64,000 bases of DNA from JAOUEA01 sp963790335 (GCA_963790335.1 CAWBOB010000001.1:1-64000); one strand, 5' to 3'; positions 35,588-45,508 are shown, counted from the stretch's first letter. Program-made: numbers and translations. The notes: generated by a model not told the origin, from the sequence alone.

Positions 35588-38500
35588 GTGGACGCCCCTC
35601 CCCCGCTCGAGGCCCCGCCGCGGACCGGGACCACCCCTTCGGTGACGTCGTACGTGCCGCGACTGTTGCTCCGTCACCTCGCCGACGACGCCGAGCGCCG
35701 CGCATGGACCGTCGAGGGCACCGTCGTCTTCGTCGACATCTCGGGGTTCACGAAGCTCTCCGAGCGCCTCGCTGCGCACGGCAAGGAGGGTGCCGAGCAG
35801 GTCACCGAGGCGATCGAAACCTGTTTCACCGATCTGCTCGCGGTGGCCTACGCGAACGGGGGCGGCCTGATCAAGTTCGGCGGAGACGCGTTGCTCCTGC
35901 TCTTCCAGGGCGAGGGGCACGAGGCGCTCGCCTGCCGATCCGCGGTCTGGATGCGCCGGACCCTGCGCGAGGTGGGTCGCATCGACGTCCCAGGTGCCCG
36001 GGTACAGCTGCGCATGTCGGTGGGTGCGCACCGTGGCACCTTCCACCTCTTCCTCGTCGGCACGTCGCATCGCGAGCTCATCGCGGCCGGACCCGCGTGG
36101 ACCCGCACCGTGGAGATGGAGCATGCGGCCGACGCCGGCGAGATCCTCATCAGCCCGGAGCTGGCCGGCACGCTGCCGGCGCGCTGCCTGGGGGACGCGA
36201 AGGGGCCAGGCGTGCTGCTGCGGCGCGAGCCCCCCGGCCCGTCGGCGAGCGGTGACGCGACGGCACCGGTGGTCGTCGACGACGAGGTCGCGCGCTGCCT
36301 GTCCGTCTCCGTGCGCGATCACGTCACACGCGGCGGAGGCACTCCCGAGCACCGTCCGGTCACGGTGGCGTTCGTGCACTTCGACGGCACCGACGGGGCG
36401 ATCGAACGCGACGGCCCCGAGCGGGTCGGCGACGGGCTGCATGAGCTCGTCTCCGCCGTGCAGCGAGCCGCCGACGCGCGAGACGTCTGCTTCCTCGGCT
36501 CCGACGTCGATGCCGACGGCGGCAAGATCATCCTCACCGCCGGCGCTCCGTCGGTGAGCGGCAACGACGAGGAGCGCATGCTGCTCGCCCTGCGTTCGAT
36601 CGTCGACGAGGATCGAGCGTTCCCGGTCCGCATCGGCGTGCATCGCGGCGGTGTCTTCGCCGGCGACATCGGTCCCTGGTACCGGCGCACGTACACGGTG
36701 ATGGGCGACGCGGTGAACCTCGCCGCACGGCTCATGGCCGCGGCCCCGCCGGGCGCGATCTTCGCCACCGCCGACGTGCTCGATCGATCGGCCACACGCC
36801 TTCGTACGACCGAGCTCGAGCCGCTCCGGGTCAAGGGCAAGTCGGCGCCCGTCCGAGCGTGGGCGGTGCAAGAGGCGGTCAGGGCGCTCGCGCGCGCCAC
36901 GAGCGCGCTCCCCCTCGTCGGACGCATCGACGAGATGCGCCTCATCGACGACGCGATCGCGAGGGCGAGAGCAGGGACCTCGGTGATTGTCGAGATCGTC
37001 GGCGAGGCGGGCATCGGCAAGACCCGCCTCCTCGACGAGGCCGCCGCCCGAGCACCGGATCTGATCCGGTGGCACGCCGTCTGCGAGGCCTACACGGCGA
37101 GCACGCCCTACGCGGCGTGGCGGGAACTGCTCCGCGAAGCCCTCGGTATCGGCTGGGAGGCAGCACCCCTCGACATCGGATCCAGGTTGCGTGAGGTCGT
37201 CGAGCAGGCGGATCGCTCGCTCCTCCCCTGGCTGCCGCTGCTCGCCGTGCCGCTGGGCGCCGAGGTCGCGCCGACCCCCGAGGTGGATTCCCTCGACGAA
37301 GCGTTCCGCGCTCCCAAGCTCCACACGGTCGTCTCGGCGCTCGTCGACCTGCTGCTCGATCGGCCGGCGCTGATCCAGATCGAGGATGCGCACTACCTCG
37401 ACGAGTCCTCCGCCGACATGCTCGACGCGCTGATGTCGGGCGACGATCGAGCGTGGGTCGTGATGACGAGCCGGCGTGCCGACCCGTCGACCGTCCCGCC
37501 CGCGGCGGAGAGCGAGGCCGAGCGATCGGTTCGCATCGAGGTCACCGCCCTGTCACCTGCGGACGCGCTGACCATCGCCGAGTCGGCGAGCGACGACGAC
37601 CCGCTTCCTCCGCACGTGATCCGCACGGTGGCCGAGCGCTCGGGGGGGAACCCGCAGTTCCTGCTGGACCTGCTGCAGTCGGCGATCGAACACGGCGTCG
37701 ACGATCTACCCGAGACCGTGGAAGCCGCCGCGATGGCGCAGATCGACACGCTGGGTCCGCGCGACCGGATGATCGTGCGGCGCGCCGCCGTGCTGGGCCT
37801 GACGTTCGATCCGCGCATGCTCGCGTGGGTCATCGACGACGACCTCGCCCCCGACGATGCCACCTGGCGCCGGCTCGGAGCACTGTTCCAGGACGACGGT
37901 GACGGTCAGATCCGGTTCCGCCGGGCGCTCATGCGTGACGCCGCCTACGAGGGCCTGCCGTTCCGCCTGCGACGGGAGCTGCACTCGCGCGTCGTCGCCC
38001 AGCTGGAGCGTTCCGCCGACGAGGCCGACGGGCCGGCCGACGACCTGGCAGCCACCCTGGCGATCCACGCAGCGCTCGCAGGCGATCACGACCGGACGTG
38101 GCGCTATGCGCGCGTGGCAGGCGACCGGGCGCGCGAGCGGGCCGCGCCGGCCGACGCGGTCTCGCACTACCGTCACGCCCTCAGCGCTGCACGTGGGTGC
38201 GGCGACGTCGGCGACGCCGACGTCGCCGTGGTCACCGAGGCGCTCGGAGAAGCCCTCATCCGCACGGGAGAGCTCGAAGCCGCCGACCGCTCGCTCAGGG
38301 CCGCCGCCAGGCTGCTCGCCGACGATCCGCTGAGCGTCGCACGCATCCTGCTCCGCCTGGCCTACGTGGCTGAGCGCGTCGGCCGGTTCGACCGCATGCT
38401 GCGGCTCACGAGGAAGGCCTCGCGCATCCTCGAAGGAAGACCCGGCTGGGCCCCCATGCGCCTGCGGGCGGCCGCTCGGGTGTCCGAGGCGTACGCGCGA

Positions 38501-39421
38501 CAGTTCCAGGGTCGGTTCGAGGACTCGCTCCGGCTCACGCGACCCGCGATCGAGGCGGCCAAGACGGCGGCCGACCGCAAGGCCTTGGCCGACGCGCTGA
38601 TGCTGCACGACGCGACGCTGCTCGACCTCGGGCGCATCGACGAGGCGGTCAACAGCCGGGAGGCGCTCGAGATCTACGAGTCGCTCGGCGATCTGCACGG
38701 TGCGGCGTCGGCATCGAACACGCTGGGCATGGTGGCGTACTTCCAGGGCAGATGGGACGAGGCCGTCGACGCGTACGAACGGTTCGCATCGACGAAGGAG
38801 CGGTTGGGCGACTCCGTGCACGCGGCCACCGGACACATGAACGTCGGCGAGGTGCGATCGGACCAGGGAAGGATCGAGGAGGCCGTGGAGCGGTTCCGAC
38901 GCGCGCGCCGAGCCTACCGCGCAGCCGGTGACACGCTGGGCATCGCCTACTGCCTGGCGTACCTGGGTCGAGCCGACGCGCGAGCGGGGCGTTTCGATGT
39001 TGCCGAGTCGGGACTCACCGAGGCGCGGCTGCTCTTCGCATCGCTCAAGGCCGAGCGCGAGGTCGCCCAGACCGATGGCTGGCTCGCCGAGTGCGCCCTG
39101 CTGGCCGGCCGCTGGCAGGAAGCCGAGAGCTCGGCCCGGCGCATGCTATCGGCACCGAAGGGCGAGCACGACGCGGCGCTGCTCCATCGCGTCGTGGGGG
39201 AGGCGCTCGCCCGCACCGGGCGGATCGAGCCGGCGCGGGCCGCGTTCGACGAAGCGCTTCGGCTCGCCGTCGACGAGGGAGGCGAGCTCGAGCAGGTGCT
39301 GACCCTCACCGCGATCGCACGCCTCTGGCCGGACGAGCCCGATGCGACCGTGACCGCCGACGCCGCGAGCAAGCTCGCCGAGCGGCTCGGCGTCGTCGCC
39401 ATCACCGAGCCGCTCGACTGA
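35588..39421 (+). CDS. Soluble adenylyl cyclase-like protein: two cyclase domains, AAA ATPase, TPR
   Basis: A 1277-residue protein. Cyclase domain C1 (about 42-205) has both metal aspartates (D50 in FVDISGF, D100 in KFGGDALLLLF) and K96, but T174/E178-type residues replace the transition-state Asn/Arg. C2 (about 255-400) lacks the aspartates (H264, K313) but keeps T370, N377 and R381 in TYTVMGDAVNLAARL. Together they form one composite site, as in human soluble adenylyl cyclase. An AAA/NACHT-like ATPase follows (Walker A GEAGIGKTR at 472-480, Walker B near LIQIEDAH), then TPR-like helices to the end. It probably makes cAMP; start is GTG. Confidence 0.9.
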   Translation: MDAPPPLEAPPRTGTTPSVTSYVPRLLLRHLADDAERRAWTVEGTVVFVDISGFTKLSERLAAHGKEGAEQVTEAIETCFTDLLAVAYANGGGLIKFGGDALLLLFQGEGHEALACRSAVWMRRTLREVGRIDVPGARVQLRMSVGAHRGTFHLFLVGTSHRELIAAGPAWTRTVEMEHAADAGEILISPELAGTLPARCLGDAKGPGVLLRREPPGPSASGDATAPVVVDDEVARCLSVSVRDHVTRGGGTPEHRPVTVAFVHFDGTDGAIERDGPERVGDGLHELVSAVQRAADARDVCFLGSDVDADGGKIILTAGAPSVSGNDEERMLLALRSIVDEDRAFPVRIGVHRGGVFAGDIGPWYRRTYTVMGDAVNLAARLMAAAPPGAIFATADVLDRSATRLRTTELEPLRVKGKSAPVRAWAVQEAVRALARATSALPLVGRIDEMRLIDDAIARARAGTSVIVEIVGEAGIGKTRLLDEAAARAPDLIRWHAVCEAYTASTPYAAWRELLREALGIGWEAAPLDIGSRLREVVEQADRSLLPWLPLLAVPLGAEVAPTPEVDSLDEAFRAPKLHTVVSALVDLLLDRPALIQIEDAHYLDESSADMLDALMSGDDRAWVVMTSRRADPSTVPPAAESEAERSVRIEVTALSPADALTIAESASDDDPLPPHVIRTVAERSGGNPQFLLDLLQSAIEHGVDDLPETVEAAAMAQIDTLGPRDRMIVRRAAVLGLTFDPRMLAWVIDDDLAPDDATWRRLGALFQDDGDGQIRFRRALMRDAAYEGLPFRLRRELHSRVVAQLERSADEADGPADDLAATLAIHAALAGDHDRTWRYARVAGDRARERAAPADAVSHYRHALSAARGCGDVGDADVAVVTEALGEALIRTGELEAADRSLRAAARLLADDPLSVARILLRLAYVAERVGRFDRMLRLTRKASRILEGRPGWAPMRLRAAARVSEAYARQFQGRFEDSLRLTRPAIEAAKTAADRKALADALMLHDATLLDLGRIDEAVNSREALEIYESLGDLHGAASASNTLGMVAYFQGRWDEAVDAYERFASTKERLGDSVHAATGHMNVGEVRSDQGRIEEAVERFRRARRAYRAAGDTLGIAYCLAYLGRADARAGRFDVAESGLTEARLLFASLKAEREVAQTDGWLAECALLAGRWQEAESSARRMLSAPKGEHDAALLHRVVGEALARTGRIEPARAAFDEALRLAVDEGGELEQVLTLTAIARLWPDEPDATVTADAASKLAERLGVVAITEPLD

Positions 39422-39431
39422 GCGGTGGGCT

Positions 39432-40641
39432 TCAGCCTCGCGTGAACCGAGGGTCGCCGGCTCCGTAGACCGTCTCGGTGACCACCACGGTGCCGTCGCC
39501 CTGGAGCTCGGACGTCTGCGCCGTCAGGCACCAGCGCTCCCCCGCCGGAGGAGCCGGACCCGCATCGCACCACCGGATCGGTGATCTCGTCGCCCGTCGT
39601 ATCGGGCGTGTAGTCGATGAACGTCGTCCGGCTGAGCACGCCGGAGGTCGCCGGCGCGGGTTCGGCGTCCCACCTCACGACCATCGAGAAGTTTGCGTCG
39701 GGCTGCTCCGTGAGATCCTTCGCGAGCAGCACGTCGTCGTTCTCGACGCGTAGCAGGTAGGGGATCGGCTCGCACGCCAGGTTGGCACCCCGGGTGAGGT
39801 CCGCCGACGTGTCGCCGCCCGTGACCTCGCCGGTGGAATCGCCGCAGTCGAGGATGCCCGAGACCTCCTTGAGGTGGATCACCGAGTCGAGCGTGCCGAG
39901 CTCCTCGCCGAGCCCACCGGGCTCGGCGGCGGTGCCGTCTGCGCCGCCGGCGAGCGAGAATGCCCCCGCACTGCTCTTCGTCCGCAACACGAATGCATCG
40001 AACGCCGAGGTGAGCGGTGCCGGCGGTACCCGGAAGCGGTAGTTGTCGCCGTCGCTCGAGTCGGGTCCGGAGTCCGAACGCGTGCCGGTCAACAGCTCGT
40101 GAGAACCGACGAGGCTGCCCCGAAGGTAGAGGTCGGCGACGACGATCACGTCGCCCTTGGCCTCGATGTCGAGCTCCATGAAGTCGGCAGCCGCCGAGGC
40201 GAGGCCTGAACCGTTCAAGGACACCTTGAGCTGCTGACCCTTGTCACCGTCGACCCGGCCGCATGGAACGCCTCCACCTTCGCCGCTGCTGCGGACACCG
40301 ATGCCGTCGGTCGTGAGACCGACCGTGCCGGTCGCAGGCGTCGGAGTGAGTGAGACCAGCGCACCACTCGAGGGTGACAACCTGCAGCCGCTGCCGAGGC
40401 CGACCGGCTGGGTCGTCGAGCTGCCTTCGACGGGGTCGAACCGCCACTGCTGCGGCGCGGCTCCCAGATGCAGGCGCAGCACCCCCGCGTCGGGCAGCGT
40501 GTCGAGCGTGCCCGCGGTCACCGCCACCGGTGCGAGCGCCATCGAGAACATGCTTGCCGACGCGGCGACCGCAACCGCCAGCGCCGCCCATCTGCCTCGA
40601 CCCGCGATCGCGGCTCCCGACCTCGTGCGATACGTGCTCAC
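39432..40641 (-). CDS. Secreted protein of unknown function, one frameshift near the end
   Basis: After an N-terminal signal segment (WAALAVAVAASASMFSMALA) comes a beta-rich domain of about 350 residues without recognisable family. It includes VLRLHLGAAPQQWRFDPVEG, cysteine-containing loops and GDVIVVADLYLRGSLVGSHE. Near 39560 the frame slips; the natural end (PAGERWCLTAQTSELQGDGT to GAGDPRFTRG) lies in the next frame and stops at 39432. The GTG start follows GGGAGGGG. Uncorrected, the frame runs antisense into the cyclase gene, which is not credible coding. Confidence 0.7.
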
Positions 40642-40811
40642 TACGGATCCACCCCTCCCATGTTGGTGCCGGCCCCCCGCGGTCGCAGCTTCGAGCGTGG
40701 TGGTGTCAAAAGTCAAGGGTACCCCTGGACCTTCGACCTAGGTCATCCGGATCGTTCCCGAGACCTCCCCGTTGTCTCCCCGCTCAGGACGAGTTGGGAT
40801 ACGGTCGGGCG

Positions 40812-42132
40812 ATGGGCATGCATCGACAAAGTCGTGGGCGCGCGATGCTGCTGGCCGTCGCGGGCTTCCTGGCGTCCTGCACCATCACCCTGGGCGAACC
40901 CGACGCCGGGTCGGAAACGTCCGAGCCGGCCACCTCCGTGCCGGCACCAGCGTCGTCGTCGTCGTCGGCTCAGGCCCCGGCGGTCTCCGCACCGGGGCGA
41001 CTCGCGATCGTCGACGACGGCGGTTCCCTGTACACCACCATGGCCGACGGCAGCGACCGGGTGGAGCTCGTCGGCACGGGCGACACCGCGCTCACGGCCT
41101 CACAACCTGCCTGGTCCCCGGACGGGAGCCTCCTCGCATGGGTGGTCAGCGACGTGCCGAACGCGTCGATCACCGGCGCGATCGTGGTCGCCGGGCCGAG
41201 AGGCGAGGAACCGATCGTGACGCCGACGCCGTTCGTCCCCTACTACCTGTCGTGGAGTCCGACCGGGGATCGGGTTGCGTTCCTGGGAGCTGGGCCCGAC
41301 ACCGGTTCGTCGGTGCAGATGGGTGTGCTGGACCTCGGCGAGGCCGAACCGCAGGTGCACCCGGTCGCGGCCGGTGACCCCTTCTTGTACTTCGCGTGGG
41401 CGCCCGACGGGAAGGGCGTGCTCGCGCACGCCGGATTCGACCGCCTCGAGCGCATCGACCTCGCCGGGGGGAAGCCGAGCCCGCTCACCTCACGGCCGGG
41501 CCTGTTCGCGACCCCCGACTGGAGCGACGACGGACGTACGCTCGTCTACGTCGAACGCGGTCGCGGCGGCCTGCAGCGTCTCGTCTCGGTCGTGAACGGG
41601 AAGCAGCCCCGAACGCTCGTCGAAGGCAACGGCGCGCTGTCGTTCGTGCTCACCTCCGACGGCCGCTCGGTCGCCTATCAGATGCTCGGCGAGCGCGACG
41701 GCGACCTGTTCGATCGCCGGCCGACCGAGCCACGCGACGGTGTCCACGTGGTCGACCTGCGGTCCGGGAGTGGACCGTCGCGTCACCTCGATCCGCGCCA
41801 TGACCTTCTGGTGGAGCCCCGACGACGAGCGGCTCCTCACCCTCGCCCCCGAGCCTGCATCGGACGGTGCGATCCCCTTCCTGTGGCAGGTCTGGGACGG
41901 GCGCCGGGTGATCGACGTGGCCGGGAGACACTCACCGACGCTCGTCCTGCTGCGTGAATACGCCCCGTTCTTCACCCAGTACGCCCAGAGCACCACGCCG
42001 TGGTCACCCGACGCGAGGGCGTTCGCGTTCCCGGTGACGGCGCCCGACGGTTCGAGCCAGATCGTCGTACAGGAAGTCGGTGGCGAGCCTTCGGTGATCG
42101 GCGACGGCGCCTACGTGACGTGGTCGCCGTAG
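40812..42132 (+). CDS. TolB-like beta-propeller lipoprotein, one frameshift
   Basis: The signal peptide ends in a lipobox (AVAGFLASC), so the protein should be lipid-anchored outside the membrane. A serine- and proline-rich linker (residues 30-65) leads to PD40/WD40-like blades: PAWSPDGSLLAWVVS, LSWSPTGDRVAFLG, FAWAPDGKGVLAHA, PDWSDDGRTLVYVE. The frame slips near 41775. The last blades (FWWSPDDERLLTLAPEP, PWSPDARAFAFPV) continue in the next frame to the stop at 42132. About 440 residues in total. Role unknown; such propellers bind proteins or peptidoglycan partners. Confidence 0.8.
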
Positions 42133-42181
42133 GGCGCGTGCGCGACCGCACGACGTCCCGGAGATATGGACCTCCGACCTA

Positions 42182-42209
42182 TTGAGTTCTCATACGGACG
42201 ACGTAGGAT
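42182..42209 (+). promoter_or_regulatory. Candidate sigma-70 promoter
   Basis: TTGAGT and TAGGAT are separated by 16 bases, a good match to the -35/-10 consensus in otherwise GC-rich DNA. The -10 element lies about 65 bases before the start of the secreted protein gene. No other gene begins here. Confidence 0.4.
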
Positions 42210-42273
42210 GCCCAGCGTTCCGTAGATAGAGCATCCGGCGGCGCGTGCCGCCTCTACCCCCCAGGAGGTTGCA

Positions 42274-42828
42274 TTGCGCACCAAGCTGTTGAAGAGCCTT
42301 GCCCTCGCGCCGGCCGTGTTCGTCCTCATGGTGAGCGTCGCGATCGCAGCCGATCAGACGAACGGCTCAGGGCTCACGAACGAAGGTGCGAGCCTCGGGT
42401 TCAACGCCAAGGCGAACCTGCACGGCAACATCACCTACACCTCGCACGACGGCGACATGTTCCAGGTGTTCTGTCACGATGGCCTCACCAGCTACCGCAA
42501 CCTCGCTCCCACACCTGCGGGGGCTCTGCGGACGAAGGTGACCGCCACCTGCAAGGACAAGACCGGCACCACGATCTACGCCGAGATCTACTTCATCGAC
42601 CGTGGCGAGCCCGGGAACCGCGACGTGGAGCGCATCTACTTCACCTACGACTCACGGTTCGAGCTCGATGCGAACGCCGACCCCGACGTGTACCTGATGA
42701 AGTGCAACTCAGGCACCCCGGTCACGGTGGCGTGCAACGATGTCGGCATCATCACCGCCGGCAACGTGCAGATCCACCAGGGCGCGATGTCGAAGGCACG
42801 GCAGACGACGGCCGTGCTCGGCTCCTGA
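42274..42828 (+). CDS. Secreted hypothetical protein
   Basis: A 184-residue exported protein with a classical signal peptide (SLALAPAVFVLMVSVAIAAD). A small beta-rich domain follows with two likely disulfide pairs (C around 70 and 96; two near the end). The start is TTG, supported by AGGAGG six bases upstream and by the signal peptide beginning there. No family is recognised. A promoter-like sequence upstream and a strong terminator downstream make it a single-gene transcript. Confidence 0.75.
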   Translation: MRTKLLKSLALAPAVFVLMVSVAIAADQTNGSGLTNEGASLGFNAKANLHGNITYTSHDGDMFQVFCHDGLTSYRNLAPTPAGALRTKVTATCKDKTGTTIYAEIYFIDRGEPGNRDVERIYFTYDSRFELDANADPDVYLMKCNSGTPVTVACNDVGIITAGNVQIHQGAMSKARQTTAVLGS

Positions 42829-42850
42829 CCCACCGCTGCACCAAGGCAGG

Positions 42851-42876
42851 AGGCTCCCGGGTTCGCCCGGGAGCCT
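42851..42876 (+). terminator. Terminator hairpin with UUCG tetraloop
   Basis: An 11-bp perfect stem closed by TTCG, the very stable UUCG tetraloop in RNA, lies 22 bases after the stop codon and is followed by a short pyrimidine-rich stretch. Confidence 0.75.
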
Positions 42877-42993
42877 CTTCGCATTCACGTTACGCAGCCT
42901 CCCGCGAGCCGCGATTTCGGCCGGGATGTGGCGGCGCGAGGTTGGTAGCCTAGCTGCCTTGAGTCCTGAAGGGCTGCTGCGTAACGGGCAGTC

Positions 42994-43659
42994 CTACTCG
43001 GTCGGATCGTTCGATTGCACCTCGATGACCCCTTGGAGCCGCTGGAGCGCTTCGACCAACTCCTGAGGTCGACGCCTGCCCTCAGCGTCCATCGACACGG
43101 CAACGATCTCTCGGCCGTCGTTGGATCGCTCGATCTGGACGTTGGACACCACGTATCCGAGATCGGTCGTTTCCGCGAGCACGTCGCGAAGCACACCCTG
43201 GCCGTCCTGGTAGCTCACTTGGAATGAGGTCAGTGAGTACGACGATGTCGGGAGCCTTCGCACGAGGGGCGTATACACGAACGCGACAATTAGGTGGATC
43301 GTCGTCGCAGCGGCCGCGAGCGCCCAGAGCCCTGCCCCTGCCGTGAGGCCCACGGCAGCCGTTAGCCAGATCGTGGCCGCCGTCGTCAACCCTCGAACGC
43401 CGTCACGCCGCATGAAGATCACGCCCGCTCCTATGAAGCCGATGCCGGTCACGACCTGGGATGCGATCCGCGTGGCGTCGATCCCCGCATCCTCGCCTCC
43501 GAAGCCATACCTTCCCGCGAGCGTGAAGAGAGCTGCTCCAACACCCACGAGCGTATGGGTTCGAAGTCCTGCGCTCTTCTGCCGAAGCTCCCGCTCGAAG
43601 CCGATCACCGATGACAATGCGAAGGCGACCGCCAACGACCAGATTCCTGAGAAGTCCAT
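42994..43659 (-). CDS. MgtC/SapB family membrane protein
   Basis: A 221-residue protein. The hydrophobic N-terminal domain of about 140 residues carries the family motif (SSVIGFERELRQKSAGLRTH, VVTGIGFIGAGVIFM, RGLTTAATIWLTAAVGLTAG). A C-terminal ACT-like soluble domain (FQVSYQDGQGVLRDVLAETT onwards) follows. MgtC proteins support growth in low magnesium and modulate the F-type ATP synthase; in many bacteria they are horizontally acquired. The frame is intact and there is no partner transporter. Confidence 0.9.
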   Translation of the reverse strand: MDFSGIWSLAVAFALSSVIGFERELRQKSAGLRTHTLVGVGAALFTLAGRYGFGGEDAGIDATRIASQVVTGIGFIGAGVIFMRRDGVRGLTTAATIWLTAAVGLTAGAGLWALAAAATTIHLIVAFVYTPLVRRLPTSSYSLTSFQVSYQDGQGVLRDVLAETTDLGYVVSNVQIERSNDGREIVAVSMDAEGRRRPQELVEALQRLQGVIEVQSNDPTE

Positions 43660-43763
43660 CCACTCGTCTTTCGTTGGGTGTTCACAGTCAGGCTATCGCG
43701 GCGAGGGTCTTTGCCGACAGCCCAGCATCACTGGCAACAGGGTGGGCAGCTAATCGTGGGGCG

Positions 43764-43997
43764 CTAGCCGTCGACCCTTGAGTAGCGTCGTCGAGGCGGA
43801 TCTTCACGATGAAGATACCGAGGCCACCCGCACAGGTCGGTGATTCTGAGGTCCAGGTCGTAGTCGATGTGCAGCTCGCCCGCTTCGAGCGCCCGGTACT
43901 CGGTGAGGGTGACCCCCAGCCGCCCTGCCATCAGCACCGGCCGCAGTCCCCATCCGCTCCCGATCTCGTGGAAGGGCTGAACCAGGGTGGGAAGCAT
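43764..43997 (-). CDS. Small XRE-type helix-turn-helix protein
   Basis: The 77-residue protein resembles short actinobacterial XRE-like DNA-binding proteins: RLGVTLTEYRALEAGELHID forms the helix-turn-helix and DLRITDLCGWPRYL the last helix ending in the usual GWP. The first helix is short. It may be a regulator or a remnant of one; it has no obvious antitoxin or toxin partner. The frame upstream of the ATG is open but not protein-like. Confidence 0.55.
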   Translation of the reverse strand: MLPTLVQPFHEIGSGWGLRPVLMAGRLGVTLTEYRALEAGELHIDYDLDLRITDLCGWPRYLHREDPPRRRYSRVDG

Positions 43998-44025
43998 GGC
44001 CAAACTAGCTGGAGCCGCCGAGAGC

Positions 44026-44193
44026 TCAGCTCGCGGTCTCCTCTTCCTCGTCCTCACCCACGCCCTTGAGCACCTGATACCAGCTGTCCACGTAGGAGCC
44101 CGGGTCGTCTGCGGGCGGCTCCGGTTCGGGCTTCATCGCCTTCTTGAGCGGCGCGAATCCGAGGTCTTCGTCGCTCGATCGCTTTCGCCGCAT
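44026..44193 (-). CDS. Small acidic/basic hypothetical protein
   Basis: A 55-residue protein with a basic start (MRRKRSSDEDLGFAPLKKAM), a proline-rich centre and a strongly acidic end (GEDEEEETAS). A strong ribosome binding site (CAGGAGG) lies 5 bases before the ATG, which makes translation likely despite its size. No family is recognised. Confidence 0.6.
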   Translation of the reverse strand: MRRKRSSDEDLGFAPLKKAMKPEPEPPADDPGSYVDSWYQVLKGVGEDEEEETAS

Positions 44194-44326
44194 GGTGCCT
44201 CCTGGGAAGTGGCGACCACGTACTAGTCGGGTCCTACTACAATCGTCGGAACCCGCGAAACCTTTACAGCCACGCGTTTTCCATGAGCTGCAGGGGTGTC
44301 CGCGACCGAACCGTGACGGGAGACAG

Positions 44327-44715
44327 ATGCGCCGAGAAATCATTCTGCCCGCGGATGAGAGGGCTCCTCTTTCTTGCCCGCTCCCTGCCGGAACGACGCG
44401 ATCCCCCAGCCGGTCTTGAACGAGCGCGCTGACGATGCTCGTCTCGCCATCAGCGAAGTCGTCGCCAATGCTGTCCTGCACGGACAGCTACAACTTGACC
44501 TAGACACACTCCGCCTTGTCATCGCTGCCGATGACGAGTGCGTCCGTATCGAGGTAGGACAGTCCACCGCGGTGGTCGGCGCGGAGGTGGTCGAGCCATG
44601 GTCGGAGGATCTCGTGAGGGTCGGAGGATTCGGCTGCGGCTCGTCGAGCGAACGACGGACAAGTGGGCGTTGGAACTGGTCCGCCCGGCCACGTGTGTTC
44701 GAGTTCCGCCGTTAG
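44327..44715 (+). pseudogene. RsbW-like anti-sigma kinase (HATPase), frameshifted
   Basis: The start MRREIILPADERAP is preceded by a GGGAG element. The ATPase N box survives (DDARLAISEVVANAVLHGQL, with the E-x3-N-A-x2-H pattern), and LRLVERTTDKWALEL gives the later G2-like segment, but in other frames. Shifts fall near 44410, 44635 and 44690. Intact relatives (about 130 residues) are serine kinases that bind a sigma factor and phosphorylate a STAS antagonist. A broken STAS gene lies next to it. Confidence 0.65.
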
Positions 44716-44741
44716 CCCGACGCAGGCCACGGGATAGCGGG

Positions 44742-45094
44742 TCAGCTTGGATCCGAGGGGTGATCCCGGGCGTCAGCTTCGAGGAGGTCGTTGGCGCCGG
44801 CGACGGTGAGCAGCCGGTGCGCGGCGCGAGACGGGTTGCGGAGGACTAGTGAGCCGCCGTTATCGGTGAGTCGACCACGCGCTTGGACATGCACGTGCAG
44901 GGCCGAAGAGTCCATGAAGTGGAGAGGTCCAAAACGATGGTCTGCTTGGGACCCATGTGGGGTTCGATGACGTCTCGTAGCCGCCCCGCGGTCGCCATGT
45001 CGATCTCGCCGCGGACGTGGATGACCGTCGCCTCGTCCGTTGCGTTGACCTCGGTCGAGAAGTCTCCTGCCATCAACCAGAAGTTGGCGACCAT
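44742..45094 (-). pseudogene. STAS-domain anti-sigma factor antagonist, frameshifted
   Basis: The N-terminal half reads TVIHVRGEIDMATAGRLRDV and KQTIVLDL. After a slip near 44930 the second half continues with LHFMDSSALHVHVQARGRLT and SLVLRNPSRAAHRLLTVAGA. The phosphorylatable serine motif DSSA/L is present. With the RsbW-like gene at 44327-44715 it would form a partner-switching pair, but the two are in opposite orientation (convergent, 26 bases apart) and both damaged. Confidence 0.7.
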
Positions 45095-45270
45095 CGGAGC
45101 AAGCGGCAAACTTCTTCGGTCCGTGTTGTCTCGGCTCACGTGAGGACGCCGGGGCCTCAGCGGCATCTAAGGACGGTCGAGACAACAATCAGCCGGCCGG
45201 CGATCGCCGTGGGGTTGAAATGTGCATCGCCGGGATATGAGGAGTGCAAGATCCCCCTGGGGGAGGGAGC

Positions 45271-45508
45271 GATGATGGATCACACGTGCCGGTTGCCGAG
45301 GGAGTGGCCACTGTACGAGGACGGGTCGGCCGATCCATGGCCATGCCCCGACTGTGAGAGGCGATGGTGTGTCCAGTTGCTCGGGCTCCCAAACCCGCCA
45401 ACTCGAGCCACGTTTTGTGAAGGCGGCGGCGGTGTGCTATCACCCACGGCGCAATGGATGGAAGCTCCGAGATCCGGTCAACACGCGAGACGGATCGCGG
45501 TCGGGTAA
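45271..45508 (+). pseudogene. Small zinc-ribbon protein, probably truncated by a frameshift
   Basis: After GGAGGGAG the frame begins MMDHTCRLPREWPLYEDGSA and WPCPDCERRWCVQ, the start of a short actinobacterial zinc-ribbon type protein that would normally have a second half of similar composition. The remaining residues to the stop (about 40) look like out-of-frame translation. Either a shift near 45375 or a degraded gene. Confidence 0.45.

Noticed and set aside
34634..37393. Sulfurtransferase frame extending 600 codons upstream
   Set aside because: The extra part is antisense to the cyclase gene and is not protein-like; the rhodanese domain starts at 35497.
38947..39560. C-terminal run-on of the secreted protein into the cyclase gene
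   Set aside because: It arises from a frame slip near 39560. The natural end in the neighbouring frame has its own stop at 39432.
42232..42252. GGCGGCGCGTGCCGCC hairpin before the secreted protein gene
   Set aside because: A short symmetrical GC stem lies just upstream of the ribosome binding site; it may affect translation, but I see no regulatory family and stems this short are frequent in GC-rich DNA.
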